Of a DNA stretch of 64,000 nt, positions 44,729 through 55,663 are shown one piece after another. The translations under genes and the position numbers were made by a program. This DNA comes from Synechococcus sp. M16.1 (GTDB taxonomy: Bacteria; Cyanobacteriota; Cyanobacteriia; PCC-6307; Cyanobiaceae). Numbering within the stretch: position 1 is the first letter of the stretch; the number at the start of each line of letters is the position of its first letter. Below the pieces are notes generated by a model that saw only the letters and a program-made list of their open reading frames with translations, was not told the DNA's origin and did not search any database. The stretch covers positions 186,001 through 250,000 of the forward strand of contig NZ_CP047954.1 in NCBI RefSeq assembly GCF_014279895.1, read 5' to 3'.

Positions 44729-45337
44729 TCAGAAGGCTGCCCGCTGACGGGGCGGGCAGCTCAGGCCATGGGCGGCGTGGAAATCTTCCTGGACCTTCCA
44801 GGTGAGCCGTCGTGAGATCTGACGGACAATCTGCTTGAGCAGATGATCACCACTGCTCTGGACCAACTGATCCGGGAGCATGGTGATCACCTTGGGCAGA
44901 CGGATCCAGACCTTGAGATCCAGGTCCCACTGGACGGAGGTGTGGTCCTGTTCGGGGATCAGGCGCATCCCCGCGCGGAAGTCGACGTCGTAGTGATGGC
45001 GCAGGGCGAGCGACTGCGGCACGGTTCGAACGGTTTCGATCCGGTAGATCCCTTCCTGCTGTGGCAGTAGCCGCAGAGCGATCGTGGGCTCCACCTCGAA
45101 GCCGAAGTTGCCGAACCGCCCCAGGGTCAGGCTGTAGGACTGCCGATCGATGGCCTCGACCTGCATCGGGCTGGCGCAACGTTCAAACCAGCTCTGATGG
45201 TCATCCAGGTAGCGAGCTACCACCGCTTTGGGCGCCAGCATCTGCATCGAATCCTCGAAGTGGCTGCTGTAGCAGCGCACCTGCGGGTCGGCACCGTGAA
45301 GCTGATTGTCGGTTTCGGTGGGCGACAAGACCGTCAC
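44729..45337 (-). CDS. DUF1997 protein
   Basis: A 202-residue soluble protein of a plant/cyanobacterial family of unknown function. It contains HFEDSMQMLAPKAVVARYL (about 26-44) and FNFGFEVEP-like sequence (GRFGNFGFEVEPTIALRL), which mark the family. The fold is probably lipid- or polyketide-cyclase-like; no catalytic residues are obvious. It is 60 bases downstream of ispH on the same strand. Confidence 0.8.
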   Translation of the reverse strand: MTVLSPTETDNQLHGADPQVRCYSSHFEDSMQMLAPKAVVARYLDDHQSWFERCASPMQVEAIDRQSYSLTLGRFGNFGFEVEPTIALRLLPQQEGIYRIETVRTVPQSLALRHHYDVDFRAGMRLIPEQDHTSVQWDLDLKVWIRLPKVITMLPDQLVQSSGDHLLKQIVRQISRRLTWKVQEDFHAAHGLSCPPRQRAAF

Positions 45338-45397
45338 GGATGGGGAGCTGCCGGCGGAGGGCGATTAAAGATGAACCAATGTAAAGCTCTCTGCGCT

Positions 45398-46597
45398 TCA
45401 GTTTTCGCTCAATTGCATCAGTTTTTCGATCACCTCTTCCACCGCCCGATCCGGGGTTGAGGCACCGGAGGTGATTCCCACCCGCACGGGGCCTTCAGGC
45501 AGGAAATCGCCCTCACGACAGAGGTCGGCTGCCAGTGGTTTGTGCTCGATCGAATTGCTGCCGACATCGATGCGCTCGGGCGTGTCGATGTGGAACGAGC
45601 GAATGCCACGGCTGACGGCAATCTCCTGCAGGTGGGTGGTGTTGGAGGAGTTGAAACCACCGATCACCACCATCAGGTCCAGAGGTTCATCCACCAGGGA
45701 GAACATGGCGTCCTGACGCTCCTGGGTGGCGTCGCAGATGGTGTTGAAGGCCAGGAAGTGGTCGTTGAGTTGGGTGGGACCGTATTTGCTCAACATCGTG
45801 CGTTCAAACAGGCGTCCGATTTCCTCTGTTTCGCTCTTCAGCATCGTGGTCTGGTTGGCCACACCCAGACGTTCGAGGTCCCGATCGGGATCGAACCCTG
45901 GAGAGCAGGCTTTGGCAAAGCGTTTGATGAAGTCGTCACGGTCCCCATTGCCGAGGATGTAGTCGGCGACGTACTGGGCTTCCTCCAGATCGAGCACCAC
46001 CAAATAGGTGCCTGCAAATGAGCTGGTGGCCAGTGTTTCCTCGTGCTTCACCTTGCCGTGAATGATCGAGCTGAAGGTGTGCTTTTTGTGTTTCTCCACG
46101 GTGTTCCACACCTTGGAGACCCAGGGACAGGTTGTGTCAACGATGTGGCAGCCCCGTTCGTTCAGCAGCTGCATTTCCTGAACGGTGGCGCCAAAGGCCG
46201 GCAGGATCACCACATCACCGGAGGTGACACCGGAGAAATCCTTCACTCCCTCCTCGACGGGGATGAACTGCACATCCATTTCCCTGAGGTGATCATTCAC
46301 GGAAGGGTTGTGGATGATCTCGTTCGTGATCCAGAGACGCTCGCTGGGGTAGTGCTTGCGGGTCTCGTAGGCCATCGCCACAGCCCGTTCAACACCCCAA
46401 CAAAAGCCGAAGGCTTCCGCCAACCGGACGTTGAGCCGGCCGTGTTCCAGTCGGTAGCCGTTGTCCCTGATCGTGCCGATCAGGCCGCTCTGGTAGGCCT
46501 GCTCAAGGCTTTCCGCCACTTCCTCGGCGCGCCCGAAGCCTCGCCGGTTGTAACGCTCGGAATGGTGGAGGGAGCGCTTGAAGGCGTGGGTGTCCAT
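45398..46597 (-). CDS. ispH: 4-hydroxy-3-methylbut-2-enyl diphosphate reductase
   Basis: IspH is the Fe-S enzyme that makes IPP and DMAPP at the end of the MEP isoprenoid pathway, feeding carotenoids, phytol and quinones. The 399-residue protein is the longer cyanobacterial/plant type. Three cluster cysteines are visible in [11 protein letters not shown] (about 65-75), [11 protein letters not shown] (about 152-162) and [11 protein letters not shown], and the substrate loop SNTTHLQE is present. It follows the ammonium-transporter gene but is separated by a terminator. Confidence 0.95.
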   Translation of the reverse strand: MDTHAFKRSLHHSERYNRRGFGRAEEVAESLEQAYQSGLIGTIRDNGYRLEHGRLNVRLAEAFGFCWGVERAVAMAYETRKHYPSERLWITNEIIHNPSVNDHLREMDVQFIPVEEGVKDFSGVTSGDVVILPAFGATVQEMQLLNERGCHIVDTTCPWVSKVWNTVEKHKKHTFSSIIHGKVKHEETLATSSFAGTYLVVLDLEEAQYVADYILGNGDRDDFIKRFAKACSPGFDPDRDLERLGVANQTTMLKSETEEIGRLFERTMLSKYGPTQLNDHFLAFNTICDATQERQDAMFSLVDEPLDLMVVIGGFNSSNTTHLQEIAVSRGIRSFHIDTPERIDVGSNSIEHKPLAADLCREGDFLPEGPVRVGITSGASTPDRAVEEVIEKLMQLSEN

Positions 46598-46628
46598 GGA
46601 GGGCGCTGGAGTGGGGCAACTCTATGTG

Positions 46629-46649
46629 GCCTGAAGCAGCGCTTCAGGC
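46629..46649. repeat. Perfect 9-bp hairpin upstream of ispH
   Basis: GCCTGAAGC, loop AGC, GCTTCAGGC form a perfect stem, 31 bases upstream of the ispH start and just past the amt terminator. It could be a second part of the termination signal or structure in the ispH 5' region. Confidence 0.55.
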
Positions 46650-46652
46650 AGT

Positions 46653-46680
46653 AAAAAAGCCCGGCCAGTCGGCCGGGCTT
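46653..46680 (-). terminator. Rho-independent terminator of the ammonium-transporter gene
   Basis: On the minus strand AAGCCCGGCC pairs with GGCCGGGCTT across the loop GACT, followed by a run of T. The stem is strong and lies 27 bases after the amt stop. Confidence 0.9.
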
Positions 46681-46707
46681 GAGATAAGCAGCTGATCCGA
46701 AGCGGAC

Positions 46708-48180
<1,473 letters not shown>

Positions 48181-48206
48181 GAACGAGGGTGCAGAGCTGC
48201 GTGACA

Positions 48207-48226
48207 CGCCTAGTTGTAACTAGGCG
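48207..48226. promoter_or_regulatory. 20-bp palindrome upstream of amt1
   Basis: CGCCTAGTT-GT-AACTAGGCG is a perfect dyad with 9-bp arms, 26 bases before the amt1 start codon in the 103-base gap between sfsA and amt1. It may be an operator or a hairpin in the 5' untranslated region. It does not match the NtcA consensus GTA-N8-TAC. Confidence 0.5.
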
Positions 48227-48283
48227 AACCAGACCACGCTGCACGTCAGTCTCGTCTTTCTATGTTCGATCTGCTACCAAAAA

Positions 48284-49048
48284 TCAATCTAGGTGGACTA
48301 GGCGTGTCCCCTGCCAGTGCACCGCATCGGCGCTGAAGCTGAAGCAGCACGGCAGAACTTTCACACCGCTGTTTGTGGCCTGGCGAAACAGCTCTCCATA
48401 GCGCGGATCGGCGCTGTCACCGGGTGCAAAGGCAGTCACGTCCGGCCGGCTGAGGCAGGGCACCAGCACCGCCCGCGCGTCTGGAAGGACCCCCATCAGT
48501 TCAATCAGATGCTTCTGCCCCCGTTCGGTCACCGTGTCGGGGAATAGAGCCGTGCTGCCGTCGGTCCAGGTGGTGTTTTTCACCTCCAGGTAGATCAGTC
48601 GTTGATCGGGGTTCTGCGCGGCTGGCGTCAGCAGGAGGTCGATCCGGCTGCGTTTGTTGGTGCCGTAGGCCACTTCAGCGCGGATCCCCTCAATGGCCCC
48701 GAGCTGGGCCTCCAGGCACCCCGCTTCGACCGTGGCGCGAATCAGTCGGTTGGGCAGGGCCGTGTTGATGCCCACCCAGCAAGGTTGGCCATCGGCGCCT
48801 GGCACCTCGGCTTGCTCCCAGGTCCAGGCCAGCTTGCGTTTGGGGGAGGGGGCGTAGCGCAGACGCACCCGTTGGCCAGGGATCAAGACTCCGGTCATCG
48901 GGCCGGTATTGGCGCAATGGGCGGTGACGGTCTCACCGCTGCTTAGCTTCACATCGGCCAGGAAGCGTTTGTAGCGCTTCAGCAGCACGCCCTCCGTTAG
49001 GGGTTCAAAGCGCAGCAGGGCATCGCCCGGAGAGGGAAGGCCAGTCAT
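48284..49048 (-). CDS. sfsA: SfsA sugar fermentation stimulation protein homologue
   Basis: SfsA has a nuclease-like fold and was named for effects on maltose genes in E. coli; its cellular role is unclear. The 254-residue product has RYKRFLADVKL (about 24-34), TAHCANTGPMTG (about 42-53), RSRIDLLL and the strongly conserved YLEVKNTTW at about 147-155, with the predicted acidic and Lys site. The ATG at 49048 fits; the upstream open frame is antisense to murJ's leader. Confidence 0.92.
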   Translation of the reverse strand: MTGLPSPGDALLRFEPLTEGVLLKRYKRFLADVKLSSGETVTAHCANTGPMTGVLIPGQRVRLRYAPSPKRKLAWTWEQAEVPGADGQPCWVGINTALPNRLIRATVEAGCLEAQLGAIEGIRAEVAYGTNKRSRIDLLLTPAAQNPDQRLIYLEVKNTTWTDGSTALFPDTVTERGQKHLIELMGVLPDARAVLVPCLSRPDVTAFAPGDSADPRYGELFRQATNSGVKVLPCCFSFSADAVHWQGTRLVHLD

Positions 49049-49116
49049 GGCAGCAGCCGAGATTGGCCCATGGTCTCGTGTGGTGCCTCCACAATGCGCC
49101 CAATGCTGGGGGCCGA

Positions 49117-50724
49117 ATGGCGCGTTCACTGAAGGGGATCGCACTGGTGGTGACCCTCGGCACCTTGCTGAGCAAGGTGGGTGGCCTGATTCGGCAGCTG
49201 GTGATCGCAGCGGCCTTCGGGGTGGGCGCTGCCTATGACGCCTACAACTACGCCTACGTGCTGCCTGGATTTCTCCTGATCCTGCTCGGGGGAATCAATG
49301 GACCCTTCCACAGCGCCATGGTGAGCGTGCTGAGCCGGCGCCCCCGGGCTGAAGGGGCGCACATCCTTGCGGCGCTCAACACCAGCGTCAGTGCTCTGTT
49401 GCTCCTGGTCACCATCGTTCTGGTGCTGGCGGCGGATCCTCTTATCACCCTTGTGGGTCCTGGCCTTGCCCCCGAGCTTCACGCCATCGCACGGGTCCAG
49501 CTGCAGGTGATGGCGCCGATGGCGCTGCTGGCGGGGCTGATCGGGCTCGGCTTCGGGTCCCTTAACGCCGCCGACGAATTCTGGATCCCTGCGATTTCAC
49601 CGCTGATGTCCAGCGGGGCCTTGATCCTGGGGGTGGGACTGCTCTGGTGGCAGCTCGGCGCTGATATCGCCTTGCCGTCCGCCGCCATGGGAGGGGGTGT
49701 GGTGCTGGCCTTGGCCACGTTGGTGGGGGCCTTGCTGCAGTGGTTGATCCAGCTGCCGGCGTTGATCCGGCAGGGGTTGGCCCGTTTCCAACTGGTCTGG
49801 GACTGGCGGCACCCGGGCGTGCGGGAGGTGTGGCGTGTGATGGGGCCGGCGACGTTGTCGTCAGGAATGCTTCAGATCAATGTGATCACGGATCTGTTTT
49901 TCGCCTCGGGCATCGTCGGTGCGGCGGCGGGTCTGGGGTACGCCAATTTGCTGGTGCAAACCCCTCTGGGCCTGATCTCGAATGCACTGCTGGTGCCCTT
50001 GCTGCCCACTTTTTCCAGGCTCACGGCTCCGCAGGATCGTCCGCAGCTGATCGATCGGATCCGCCAGGGGTTGATGCTGTCTGCGGCATCGATGATCCCT
50101 CTGGGGGGACTGTTCATTGCGTTGGGTGGCCCCATCGTCGCCCTGGTGTACGAGCGTGGTGCTTTCGATGCATCAGCCGCACAGCTGGTGACGGGCCTGT
50201 TGATGGCCTATGGCCTCGGCATGCCGGCTTACCTCGGCAGGGATGTGCTGGTGCGCGTCTTCTATGCCCTTGGCGATGGAACAACGCCTTTTCGGCTCTC
50301 GCTGGCGGGGATCGGTCTGAACGTGGTTTTTGACTGGCTGCTGGTGGGTGGTCCGACCCCTTGGGGGAATCAGTCGCCGTTCAATTTCGGTGCGCCAGGG
50401 TTGGTGCTCGCCACGGTTGCCATCAACCTGCTCACCTGCCTCGCCCTGTTGGTGGGTCTGCAGCAACAGGTTGGAGGCCTGCCGCTGCGGCGCTGGGGGA
50501 TGGACCTGATGCGGCTCGCCATCGCCGGAGTTCTGGCAGCGGGGGGTGCGGGAATCCTGGTGACCGTTGTGCCTTGGCCGGCAGGGTTGCTGGGCCTAGT
50601 GCTGCAGGTGTCTGCCCCTGGCCTGCTGGGTTTGGCCTTGTTTGCCTTAATCGGTGCACAACTCAAGGTGCCGGAGGTGCGTGAGGTCACGCAGTTGGTG
50701 GTGGGTCGGTTCAGGGCTCGCTGA
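49117..50724 (+). CDS. murJ: Lipid II flippase MurJ (MviN)
   Basis: MurJ flips lipid II across the cytoplasmic membrane for peptidoglycan synthesis. The 535-residue protein has about 14 hydrophobic helices. MviN signatures include TLLSKVGGLIRQLVIAAAFG (about 13-32), LYERGAFDASA-type sequence VYERGAFDASA, and YALGDGTTPF. The ATG at 49117 fits the family N-terminus MARSLKGIALV. It is divergent from sfsA and overlaps the convergent small gene at 50711 by 14 bases. Confidence 0.94.
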   Translation: MARSLKGIALVVTLGTLLSKVGGLIRQLVIAAAFGVGAAYDAYNYAYVLPGFLLILLGGINGPFHSAMVSVLSRRPRAEGAHILAALNTSVSALLLLVTIVLVLAADPLITLVGPGLAPELHAIARVQLQVMAPMALLAGLIGLGFGSLNAADEFWIPAISPLMSSGALILGVGLLWWQLGADIALPSAAMGGGVVLALATLVGALLQWLIQLPALIRQGLARFQLVWDWRHPGVREVWRVMGPATLSSGMLQINVITDLFFASGIVGAAAGLGYANLLVQTPLGLISNALLVPLLPTFSRLTAPQDRPQLIDRIRQGLMLSAASMIPLGGLFIALGGPIVALVYERGAFDASAAQLVTGLLMAYGLGMPAYLGRDVLVRVFYALGDGTTPFRLSLAGIGLNVVFDWLLVGGPTPWGNQSPFNFGAPGLVLATVAINLLTCLALLVGLQQQVGGLPLRRWGMDLMRLAIAGVLAAGGAGILVTVVPWPAGLLGLVLQVSAPGLLGLALFALIGAQLKVPEVREVTQLVVGRFRAR

Positions 50725-50974
50725 GACGAACATCCAGCTCTTCACGCACCTGAATCGGAAGTTCCAGTTGCTCGCGACCCACGAGTTGCGGGCCCTGAAC
50801 AGACACTATCCGTGCCTCGATCCCAAATTCTTTAAAGGCGGTTTCCAGTTCCTGGATCAGGGCTTTTTCAACCTGAGCCTCCGCATCCACGACCCGACCG
50901 ATCAGCCGTTCACCAAGGCGGCCGATGCGTTGGCGCACCAAATCTCTGGAGTTGGTGACTTCAATGATCAGCAC
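50711..50974 (-). CDS. Conserved hypothetical protein, 87 residues
   Basis: A small soluble protein I cannot assign to a characterised family. It starts with GTG at 50974 because a stop lies nine codons upstream in frame and no ATG is available. The sequence alternates beta (LIIEVTNS, ARIVSVQGPQLV) and charged helix (RLIGRVVDAEAQVEKALIQE), suggesting a compact alpha/beta fold. It is 27 bases downstream of the DUF3181 gene on the same strand and probably cotranscribed. Confidence 0.7.
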   Translation of the reverse strand: MLIIEVTNSRDLVRQRIGRLGERLIGRVVDAEAQVEKALIQELETAFKEFGIEARIVSVQGPQLVGREQLELPIQVREELDVRLSEP

Positions 50975-51001
50975 ACCAACCGCTGCGGATGGACTGCAAC
51001 C

Positions 51002-51292
51002 TTATCTGCAGTACGGCTCGAGGATCTCTTCAAGATCCCTCAGCTGGGCGGGGGGAATCAGCTTGGAGAGCGGGAGCTGACTGGCGCCTCCTGCCAGGGG
51101 CACCTTGACGGCGTCGAGGGCCTGCCGGGCCGCTACTTCAGCACCTTGATTGACGCGGGCACTGCATTCAATCGCCAGGGCTGAGGCCAGGTCGGCATCG
51201 CCGAGGTAAAGATGCCAGCCGCTGATCTGCACGTAGAGGCGGTCAGCCAAAGCACTCTGAAGGTCCTGCAGGTCGCTGGCGGAGAGGGACAT
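51002..51292 (-). CDS. DUF3181 protein
   Basis: A 96-residue cyanobacterial protein family of unknown function. The family pattern ADRLYVQISGWHLYLGDADL (about 16-35) is clear, followed by AIECSARVNQGAEVAARQAL and LPLSKLIPPAQLRDLEEIL. No catalytic or membrane features are visible. It is upstream of the 87-residue gene. Confidence 0.82.
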   Translation of the reverse strand: MSLSASDLQDLQSALADRLYVQISGWHLYLGDADLASALAIECSARVNQGAEVAARQALDAVKVPLAGGASQLPLSKLIPPAQLRDLEEILEPYCR

Positions 51293-51334
51293 CAGCCCGG
51301 AAGGATCGAGGTGGGGATTGCATCCATGCTGGCT

Positions 51335-51580
51335 TTATTCCTCCGGCTTGGGGCGCTGAAGAATCACCCAGATCAATTGGCTCAGCCACAGGCTTGCCCA
51401 GAGGCTGGTGACCCAGGTCAGGCTTCCTTCGGGGAAGGGGTGGCGCATCTCCTGCAGAAACCAGCCGCCGCTGTTCACCGCGGCGAACACGCCGCCATGC
51501 AGGCACAGGTTCACGATGCGTTCGAAATGCCGGTAGGTCGGATCCTCAGGGTTAGCGGGGCCATACCAGCGGATCGGCAT
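51335..51580 (-). CDS. Small conserved membrane protein
   Basis: An 81-residue protein without known function. The start MPIRWYGPANPEDPTYRHFE is hydrophilic and the second half holds two hydrophobic stretches (IVNLCLHGGVFAAVNSGGWF and SLWASLWLSQLIWVILQ), so it is probably a small inner- or thylakoid-membrane protein. It leads the short minus-strand run before DUF3181. Confidence 0.72.
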   Translation of the reverse strand: MPIRWYGPANPEDPTYRHFERIVNLCLHGGVFAAVNSGGWFLQEMRHPFPEGSLTWVTSLWASLWLSQLIWVILQRPKPEE

Positions 51581-51668
51581 TGCTCAGGCTCAGAAACACC
51601 TGAATCCTGACGCGGCCCGCACCCAGTTGACGAGCGGACCCTCGATGGGGTCTGATGGTTTGGCGCAA

Positions 51669-51742
51669 GCGCTTGTAGCTCAGCGGATTAGAGCATCTGA
51701 CTACGGATCAGAGGGTCGGGAGTTCGAATCTCTCCAGGCGCG
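51669..51742 (+). tRNA. tRNA-Arg (anticodon ACG)
   Basis: The acceptor arms GCGCTTG and CAGGCGC pair with one G-T. The anticodon arm TCTGA-CTACGGA-TCAGA shows anticodon ACG, and the T arm GGGAG-TTCGAAT-CTCTC has one G-T pair. The discriminator is G and CCA is not encoded. A terminator follows directly. Confidence 0.95.
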
Positions 51743-51746
51743 TTCC

Positions 51747-51774
51747 AACTGCCCCATGTGGGCAGTTTTTTTTT
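51747..51774 (+). terminator. Rho-independent terminator of tRNA-Arg
   Basis: CTGCCC pairs with GGGCAG across the loop CATGT, followed by nine T. It lies 7 bases after the tRNA-Arg gene. With the preceding AAC pairing partly into the T run it is also capable of acting on the other strand. Confidence 0.92.
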
Positions 51775-51837
51775 GGTTGATCGCTCGGGCTGATCGCTGC
51801 GGTTTCTTACGATTGGTCAAAGCTTTACTGACATTTC

Positions 51838-53127
51838 ATGGGCCAGATTTCTGGACGCGCCATCGACGCTGATCTGGCTCAGTCGGATCCGGATATCGCC
51901 GCGTTCATCAATCAAGAACGGCAGCGTCAGGAAACCCACCTGGAACTGATCGCATCGGAGAACTTTGCCTCCCGTGCGGTGATGCAGGCCCAGGGGTCTG
52001 TGCTCACCAACAAGTACGCCGAGGGGTTGCCCAGCAAGCGGTATTACGGCGGTTGTGAGCACGTTGATGCCATTGAGGAGCTGGCCATCGAGCGGGCCAA
52101 GCAGTTGTTTGGTGCCGCCTGGGCCAATGTCCAGCCCCACAGTGGGGCCCAGGCCAACTTCGCTGTTTTCCTCGCCCTGCTGCAGCCCGGTGACACGATC
52201 ATGGGGCTGGACCTGTCCCATGGCGGCCACCTCACCCATGGTTCCCCGGTCAACGTCAGCGGCAAGTGGTTCAACGTTGTTCAGTACGGCGTCGACAAGG
52301 AGACCCAACGCCTTGATATGGAGGCGATCCGCCAGCTGGCTTTGCAGCACAAGCCGAAGCTGATCGTTTGCGGCTATTCCGCTTATCCACGCACCATCGA
52401 CTTCGCCGCCTTCCGTGCCATCGCTGATGAAGTGGGTGCCTATCTGCTCGCCGACATGGCTCACATCGCTGGCCTCGTGGCCGCTGGTGTGCACCCCAGC
52501 CCGGTGCCCCATTGCGATGTGGTGACCACCACCACCCACAAGACCCTGCGCGGCCCCCGCGGTGGCCTGATCCTCTGCCGCGACGCCGAGTTCGCCAAAA
52601 AGTTCGATAAGGCCGTGTTCCCTGGCAGCCAGGGCGGCCCTCTGGAGCACGTGATCGCTGCCAAGGCTGTAGCCTTCGGTGAAGCGCTGCAGCCTTCGTT
52701 CAAGGCCTACAGCCAGCAGGTGGTGGCCAATGCGGCAGCCCTCGCTGAACAGCTGATCGCCCGCGGCATCGATGTCGTCAGCGGCGGCACCGACAACCAT
52801 GTGGTGCTGCTGGATCTGCGTGGCATCGGGATGACTGGAAAGGTGGCTGATCTGTTGGTGAGTGATGTGCACATCACGGCCAACAAAAACACCGTTCCCT
52901 TCGACCCCGAATCGCCCTTCGTCACCAGCGGCCTGCGGCTGGGAACCGCTGCGCTCACCACCCGTGGTTTTGATGGGCAGGCCTTCCGGGAGGTCGCTGA
53001 TGTGATTGCTGATCGTCTTCTCAATCCTGAGGATGATGCGATTCGTCAGCGTTGCCTCGACCGGGTGGGTGCTCTCTGTGAGCGCTTCCCCCTCTACGCC
53101 GACAGCAAGCAGCCTGTTCTGGCGTGA
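51838..53127 (+). CDS. glyA: Serine hydroxymethyltransferase
   Basis: GlyA interconverts serine and glycine and charges tetrahydrofolate with one-carbon units; in phototrophs it also serves photorespiration. The 429-residue protein has [11 protein letters not shown] (about 35-45), [15 protein letters not shown] and the PLP-binding Lys in [13 protein letters not shown] (about 225-237). The ATG at 51838 fits the family length. It stands alone, downstream of tRNA-Arg. Confidence 0.96.
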   Translation: MGQISGRAIDADLAQSDPDIAAFINQERQRQETHLELIASENFASRAVMQAQGSVLTNKYAEGLPSKRYYGGCEHVDAIEELAIERAKQLFGAAWANVQPHSGAQANFAVFLALLQPGDTIMGLDLSHGGHLTHGSPVNVSGKWFNVVQYGVDKETQRLDMEAIRQLALQHKPKLIVCGYSAYPRTIDFAAFRAIADEVGAYLLADMAHIAGLVAAGVHPSPVPHCDVVTTTTHKTLRGPRGGLILCRDAEFAKKFDKAVFPGSQGGPLEHVIAAKAVAFGEALQPSFKAYSQQVVANAAALAEQLIARGIDVVSGGTDNHVVLLDLRGIGMTGKVADLLVSDVHITANKNTVPFDPESPFVTSGLRLGTAALTTRGFDGQAFREVADVIADRLLNPEDDAIRQRCLDRVGALCERFPLYADSKQPVLA

Positions 53128-53242
53128 GGCTTGGCCCTGGCTCTCGAATGGGCCGGGGCGGTGCATGGTTGAACGGTTGCAGGCTCCCTAGGATTGGGGT
53201 GACTCCTTCTGACCGGGGGATCGTCTCTTTCCTGGAGCCTGC

Positions 53243-54385
53243 GTGAACCTCTTGGCCAGCCCTATCGCGGTCGCCTCGGTCAGTTTTCTTCTGGCTGCGG
53301 TGACCACCATGGTGCTGGTGCCCCAAGTGCGCCGGATGGGGCTTCGCTTCGGGTGGACCGATCAGCCCGATGAGCGCAAGCAGCATGTCACCCCCATGGT
53401 GAGGCTGGGGGGCATTGCCATGGTGATGGGCTTTGGAACGGCTTTGGCGGCGGTCTGGTCCTTGGGGGGCTTCGGCCTGCTGGCGCCGGCCAAGGATCAG
53501 CTGATTTGGTGCACCCTGGCCGGTTCGCTCTGCTTTTTTCTGATTGGCCTGGCGGATGACCTCTTCGCCCTCTCTCCCTGGCCGCGGCTGGCTGGACAGG
53601 TTGCTGTGGCTTGTGCCGTCTGGAGCCAGGGCGTTCGGATTGGAGCGATCGATCTTCCCTGGTTCACTGCTTCGGCCGGTCCGATTGCTCTGTCCGACAG
53701 CCTCAGCCTGCTGGCCACCGTTGTTTGGCTGGTGGGAATCACCAACGCCATCAACTGGCTGGATGGCCTCGATGGCCTTGCTGCGGGAGTGGCTGGGATT
53801 GCCGCTGTCGGCCTGGTGTCTGTCAGCTTTTCGCTGCATCAGGTGGCTGCCGGATTCCTTGCCGCAGCGCTGGCGGGCTGCTGCCTCGGCTTCCTGCGCC
53901 ACAACTTCAACCCGGCCCGCATCTTCATGGGGGATGGGGGCTCTTACTTCCTTGGCTTCACCCTCGCCGCCGTGAGCATCGTGGGACCCGCCAAGGGGCT
54001 TACGACGGTGAGCCTGCTGCTGCCGTTGCTGATTCTTTCGTTGCCCCTGGCCGACATGTCGGCCGTGATCATGGGCCGTCTGAGGGAAGGCCGTTCCCCC
54101 TTCTATCCCGATCGGCGTCACCTCCATCACCGCCTTTTGCGCGCCGGGTTCAGTCATCGGCGCACGGTGCTGTTGATCTACGTCTTCACCCAGTGGCTTG
54201 CTGCCCTGGCCCTGGTGGTGGCCAATGCCGAGATGCGCTTTCTCTGGCTGGCCTTGGCCACGGCCATCCTGGTGGCAACGGTGGTGATCAGCCGTCGTCA
54301 GCTGCAACATGAGCGAGCTCTGTTGAACACCAACCTCTGTTCCACCCCTGTTGACCCTGCGGCCCTTGGCGAACCGCGTGGCTGA
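53243..54385 (+). CDS. WecA/MraY-family undecaprenyl-phosphate sugar-1-phosphate transferase
   Basis: A polyprenyl-phosphate sugar-1-phosphate transferase (glycosyltransferase family 4) that starts a lipid-linked glycan. The 380-residue protein has about 10-11 hydrophobic helices. [18 protein letters not shown] (about 42-59), GLADDLFAL with the DD pair (about 101-109), [11 protein letters not shown] and FMGDGGS are family signatures, and the terminal [15 protein letters not shown] loop matches WecA. The start is GTG at 53243. It overlaps cinA by 8 bases. Confidence 0.92.
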   Translation: MNLLASPIAVASVSFLLAAVTTMVLVPQVRRMGLRFGWTDQPDERKQHVTPMVRLGGIAMVMGFGTALAAVWSLGGFGLLAPAKDQLIWCTLAGSLCFFLIGLADDLFALSPWPRLAGQVAVACAVWSQGVRIGAIDLPWFTASAGPIALSDSLSLLATVVWLVGITNAINWLDGLDGLAAGVAGIAAVGLVSVSFSLHQVAAGFLAAALAGCCLGFLRHNFNPARIFMGDGGSYFLGFTLAAVSIVGPAKGLTTVSLLLPLLILSLPLADMSAVIMGRLREGRSPFYPDRRHLHHRLLRAGFSHRRTVLLIYVFTQWLAALALVVANAEMRFLWLALATAILVATVVISRRQLQHERALLNTNLCSTPVDPAALGEPRG

Positions 54386-55637
54386 ATCGGGTGTTGAAAT
54401 CCTGTGCGTAGGCACAGAGCTGTTGTTGGGAGACATCCTCAACGGCAATGCCCGATGGATTGCCGAACAGTTGGCGGGTCTGGGGCTGCCGCATTACCGC
54501 CAAACCGTTGTTGGCGACAACAAAGAGCGTTTGATCTCTGCCGTACGCGAGGCATCGCAGCGCTGCAGGGTTCTGGTGACGACTGGAGGTTTGGGCCCAA
54601 CCCCCGATGACCTCACCACCGAGGCCCTGGCCGCTGCTTTCGACACTCCCTTGGAGGAGCGGCCCGAACTCTGGCTGGAGATCCAGCAGAAGTTATCGGC
54701 AGGTGGCCGGCCGGTTGCTTCCAGCAACCGCAGCCAGGCTTATCTGCCCCGTGGAGCGGAGGTTCTTCCCAATCCAAAGGGGTCGGCACCGGGAATGATC
54801 TGGTCTCCCCGGCCTGATTTCACGATCCTCACCTTCCCGGGTGTGCCTGCGGAGATGCGGGCGATGTGGATGGAAACGGCCGGCCCGTGGCTTCAAGCCA
54901 ATGGTGGGGCTTCCGGCGTATTCGTGAGCCGTCAGCTTCGCTTCAGCGGTATTGGCGAATCCGATCTGGCTGAGCGCGTTGCCGATTTATTGGAGTCGAC
55001 CAACCCAACGGTGGCTCCCTATGCCTCCCTCGGCGATGTGAAATTGCGGCTCACGGCCTGTGCGTCCAGTACCGATAGCGCTGCTCAGCTGTTGGTCCCG
55101 CTCGAGGCTGAGCTGCGTCGTCGCACGGGCAATCACTGCTATGGCGTCGATGCGGACAGCCTGGCGTCGGTGGTGATCGACCTGCTCAAGCAACGGCACC
55201 AGACGCTGGCGGTGGCGGAGTCCTGCACCGGTGGTGGATTGGCGGCAGCCCTGACGGCTGTTCCAGGCTCTTCGTCGGTTTTCCAGGGTGGCGTCATCGC
55301 TTACAGCGATGCGGTGAAACAGGCTGTGCTTGGGGTGTCTCCGGATCTGCTCACTGCCCATGGCGCTGTTTCACAGCCTGTGGTCGAGGCGATGGCGCGG
55401 GCAGCCCGGGAGAAACTCAATTGTGATTGGGCGATTGCCGTCAGCGGCATCGCCGGCCCTGGCGGTGGCAGTGCTGAGAAGCCGGTGGGCCTGGTGCACC
55501 TGGCCTTGGCTGGCCCTGATGGCTGTGAGGCCTGGGTGCAGCATTTCGGTGAGCGGCGGGGTCGTGAGGCCATTCAGAGGATGAGCGTGATCCGCGGCTT
55601 GGACCGCCTGCGTCTTCGCTTGCTCGCTCAGGTTTAG
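54378..55637 (+). CDS. cinA: CinA-family protein (molybdopterin-binding and amidohydrolase domains)
   Basis: CinA combines an N-terminal COG1058 domain (ADP-ribose/nicotinamide-nucleotide-type phosphohydrolase) with a C-terminal NMN deamidase-like domain. The 419-residue product has [33 protein letters not shown] and FPGVPAEM in the first half. [27 protein letters not shown] and [10 protein letters not shown] lie in the C-terminal domain. I take the GTG at 54378; a TTG at 54351 would overlap the upstream gene more. Confidence 0.92.
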   Translation: MAESGVEILCVGTELLLGDILNGNARWIAEQLAGLGLPHYRQTVVGDNKERLISAVREASQRCRVLVTTGGLGPTPDDLTTEALAAAFDTPLEERPELWLEIQQKLSAGGRPVASSNRSQAYLPRGAEVLPNPKGSAPGMIWSPRPDFTILTFPGVPAEMRAMWMETAGPWLQANGGASGVFVSRQLRFSGIGESDLAERVADLLESTNPTVAPYASLGDVKLRLTACASSTDSAAQLLVPLEAELRRRTGNHCYGVDADSLASVVIDLLKQRHQTLAVAESCTGGGLAAALTAVPGSSSVFQGGVIAYSDAVKQAVLGVSPDLLTAHGAVSQPVVEAMARAAREKLNCDWAIAVSGIAGPGGGSAEKPVGLVHLALAGPDGCEAWVQHFGERRGREAIQRMSVIRGLDRLRLRLLAQV

Positions 55638-55663
55638 GGTCGACGGTTCTTGCGGCTGAACTG

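Noticed and set aside
48264-48277. NtcA binding site as a firm call
   Set aside because: Only five of six consensus bases match and no TAN3T -10 box lies at the expected distance; kept as a weak finding only.
51669-51742. tRNA-Arg as integration site of a mobile island
   Set aside because: Neighbouring genes are core genes; no integrase, direct repeat or change of composition is seen.
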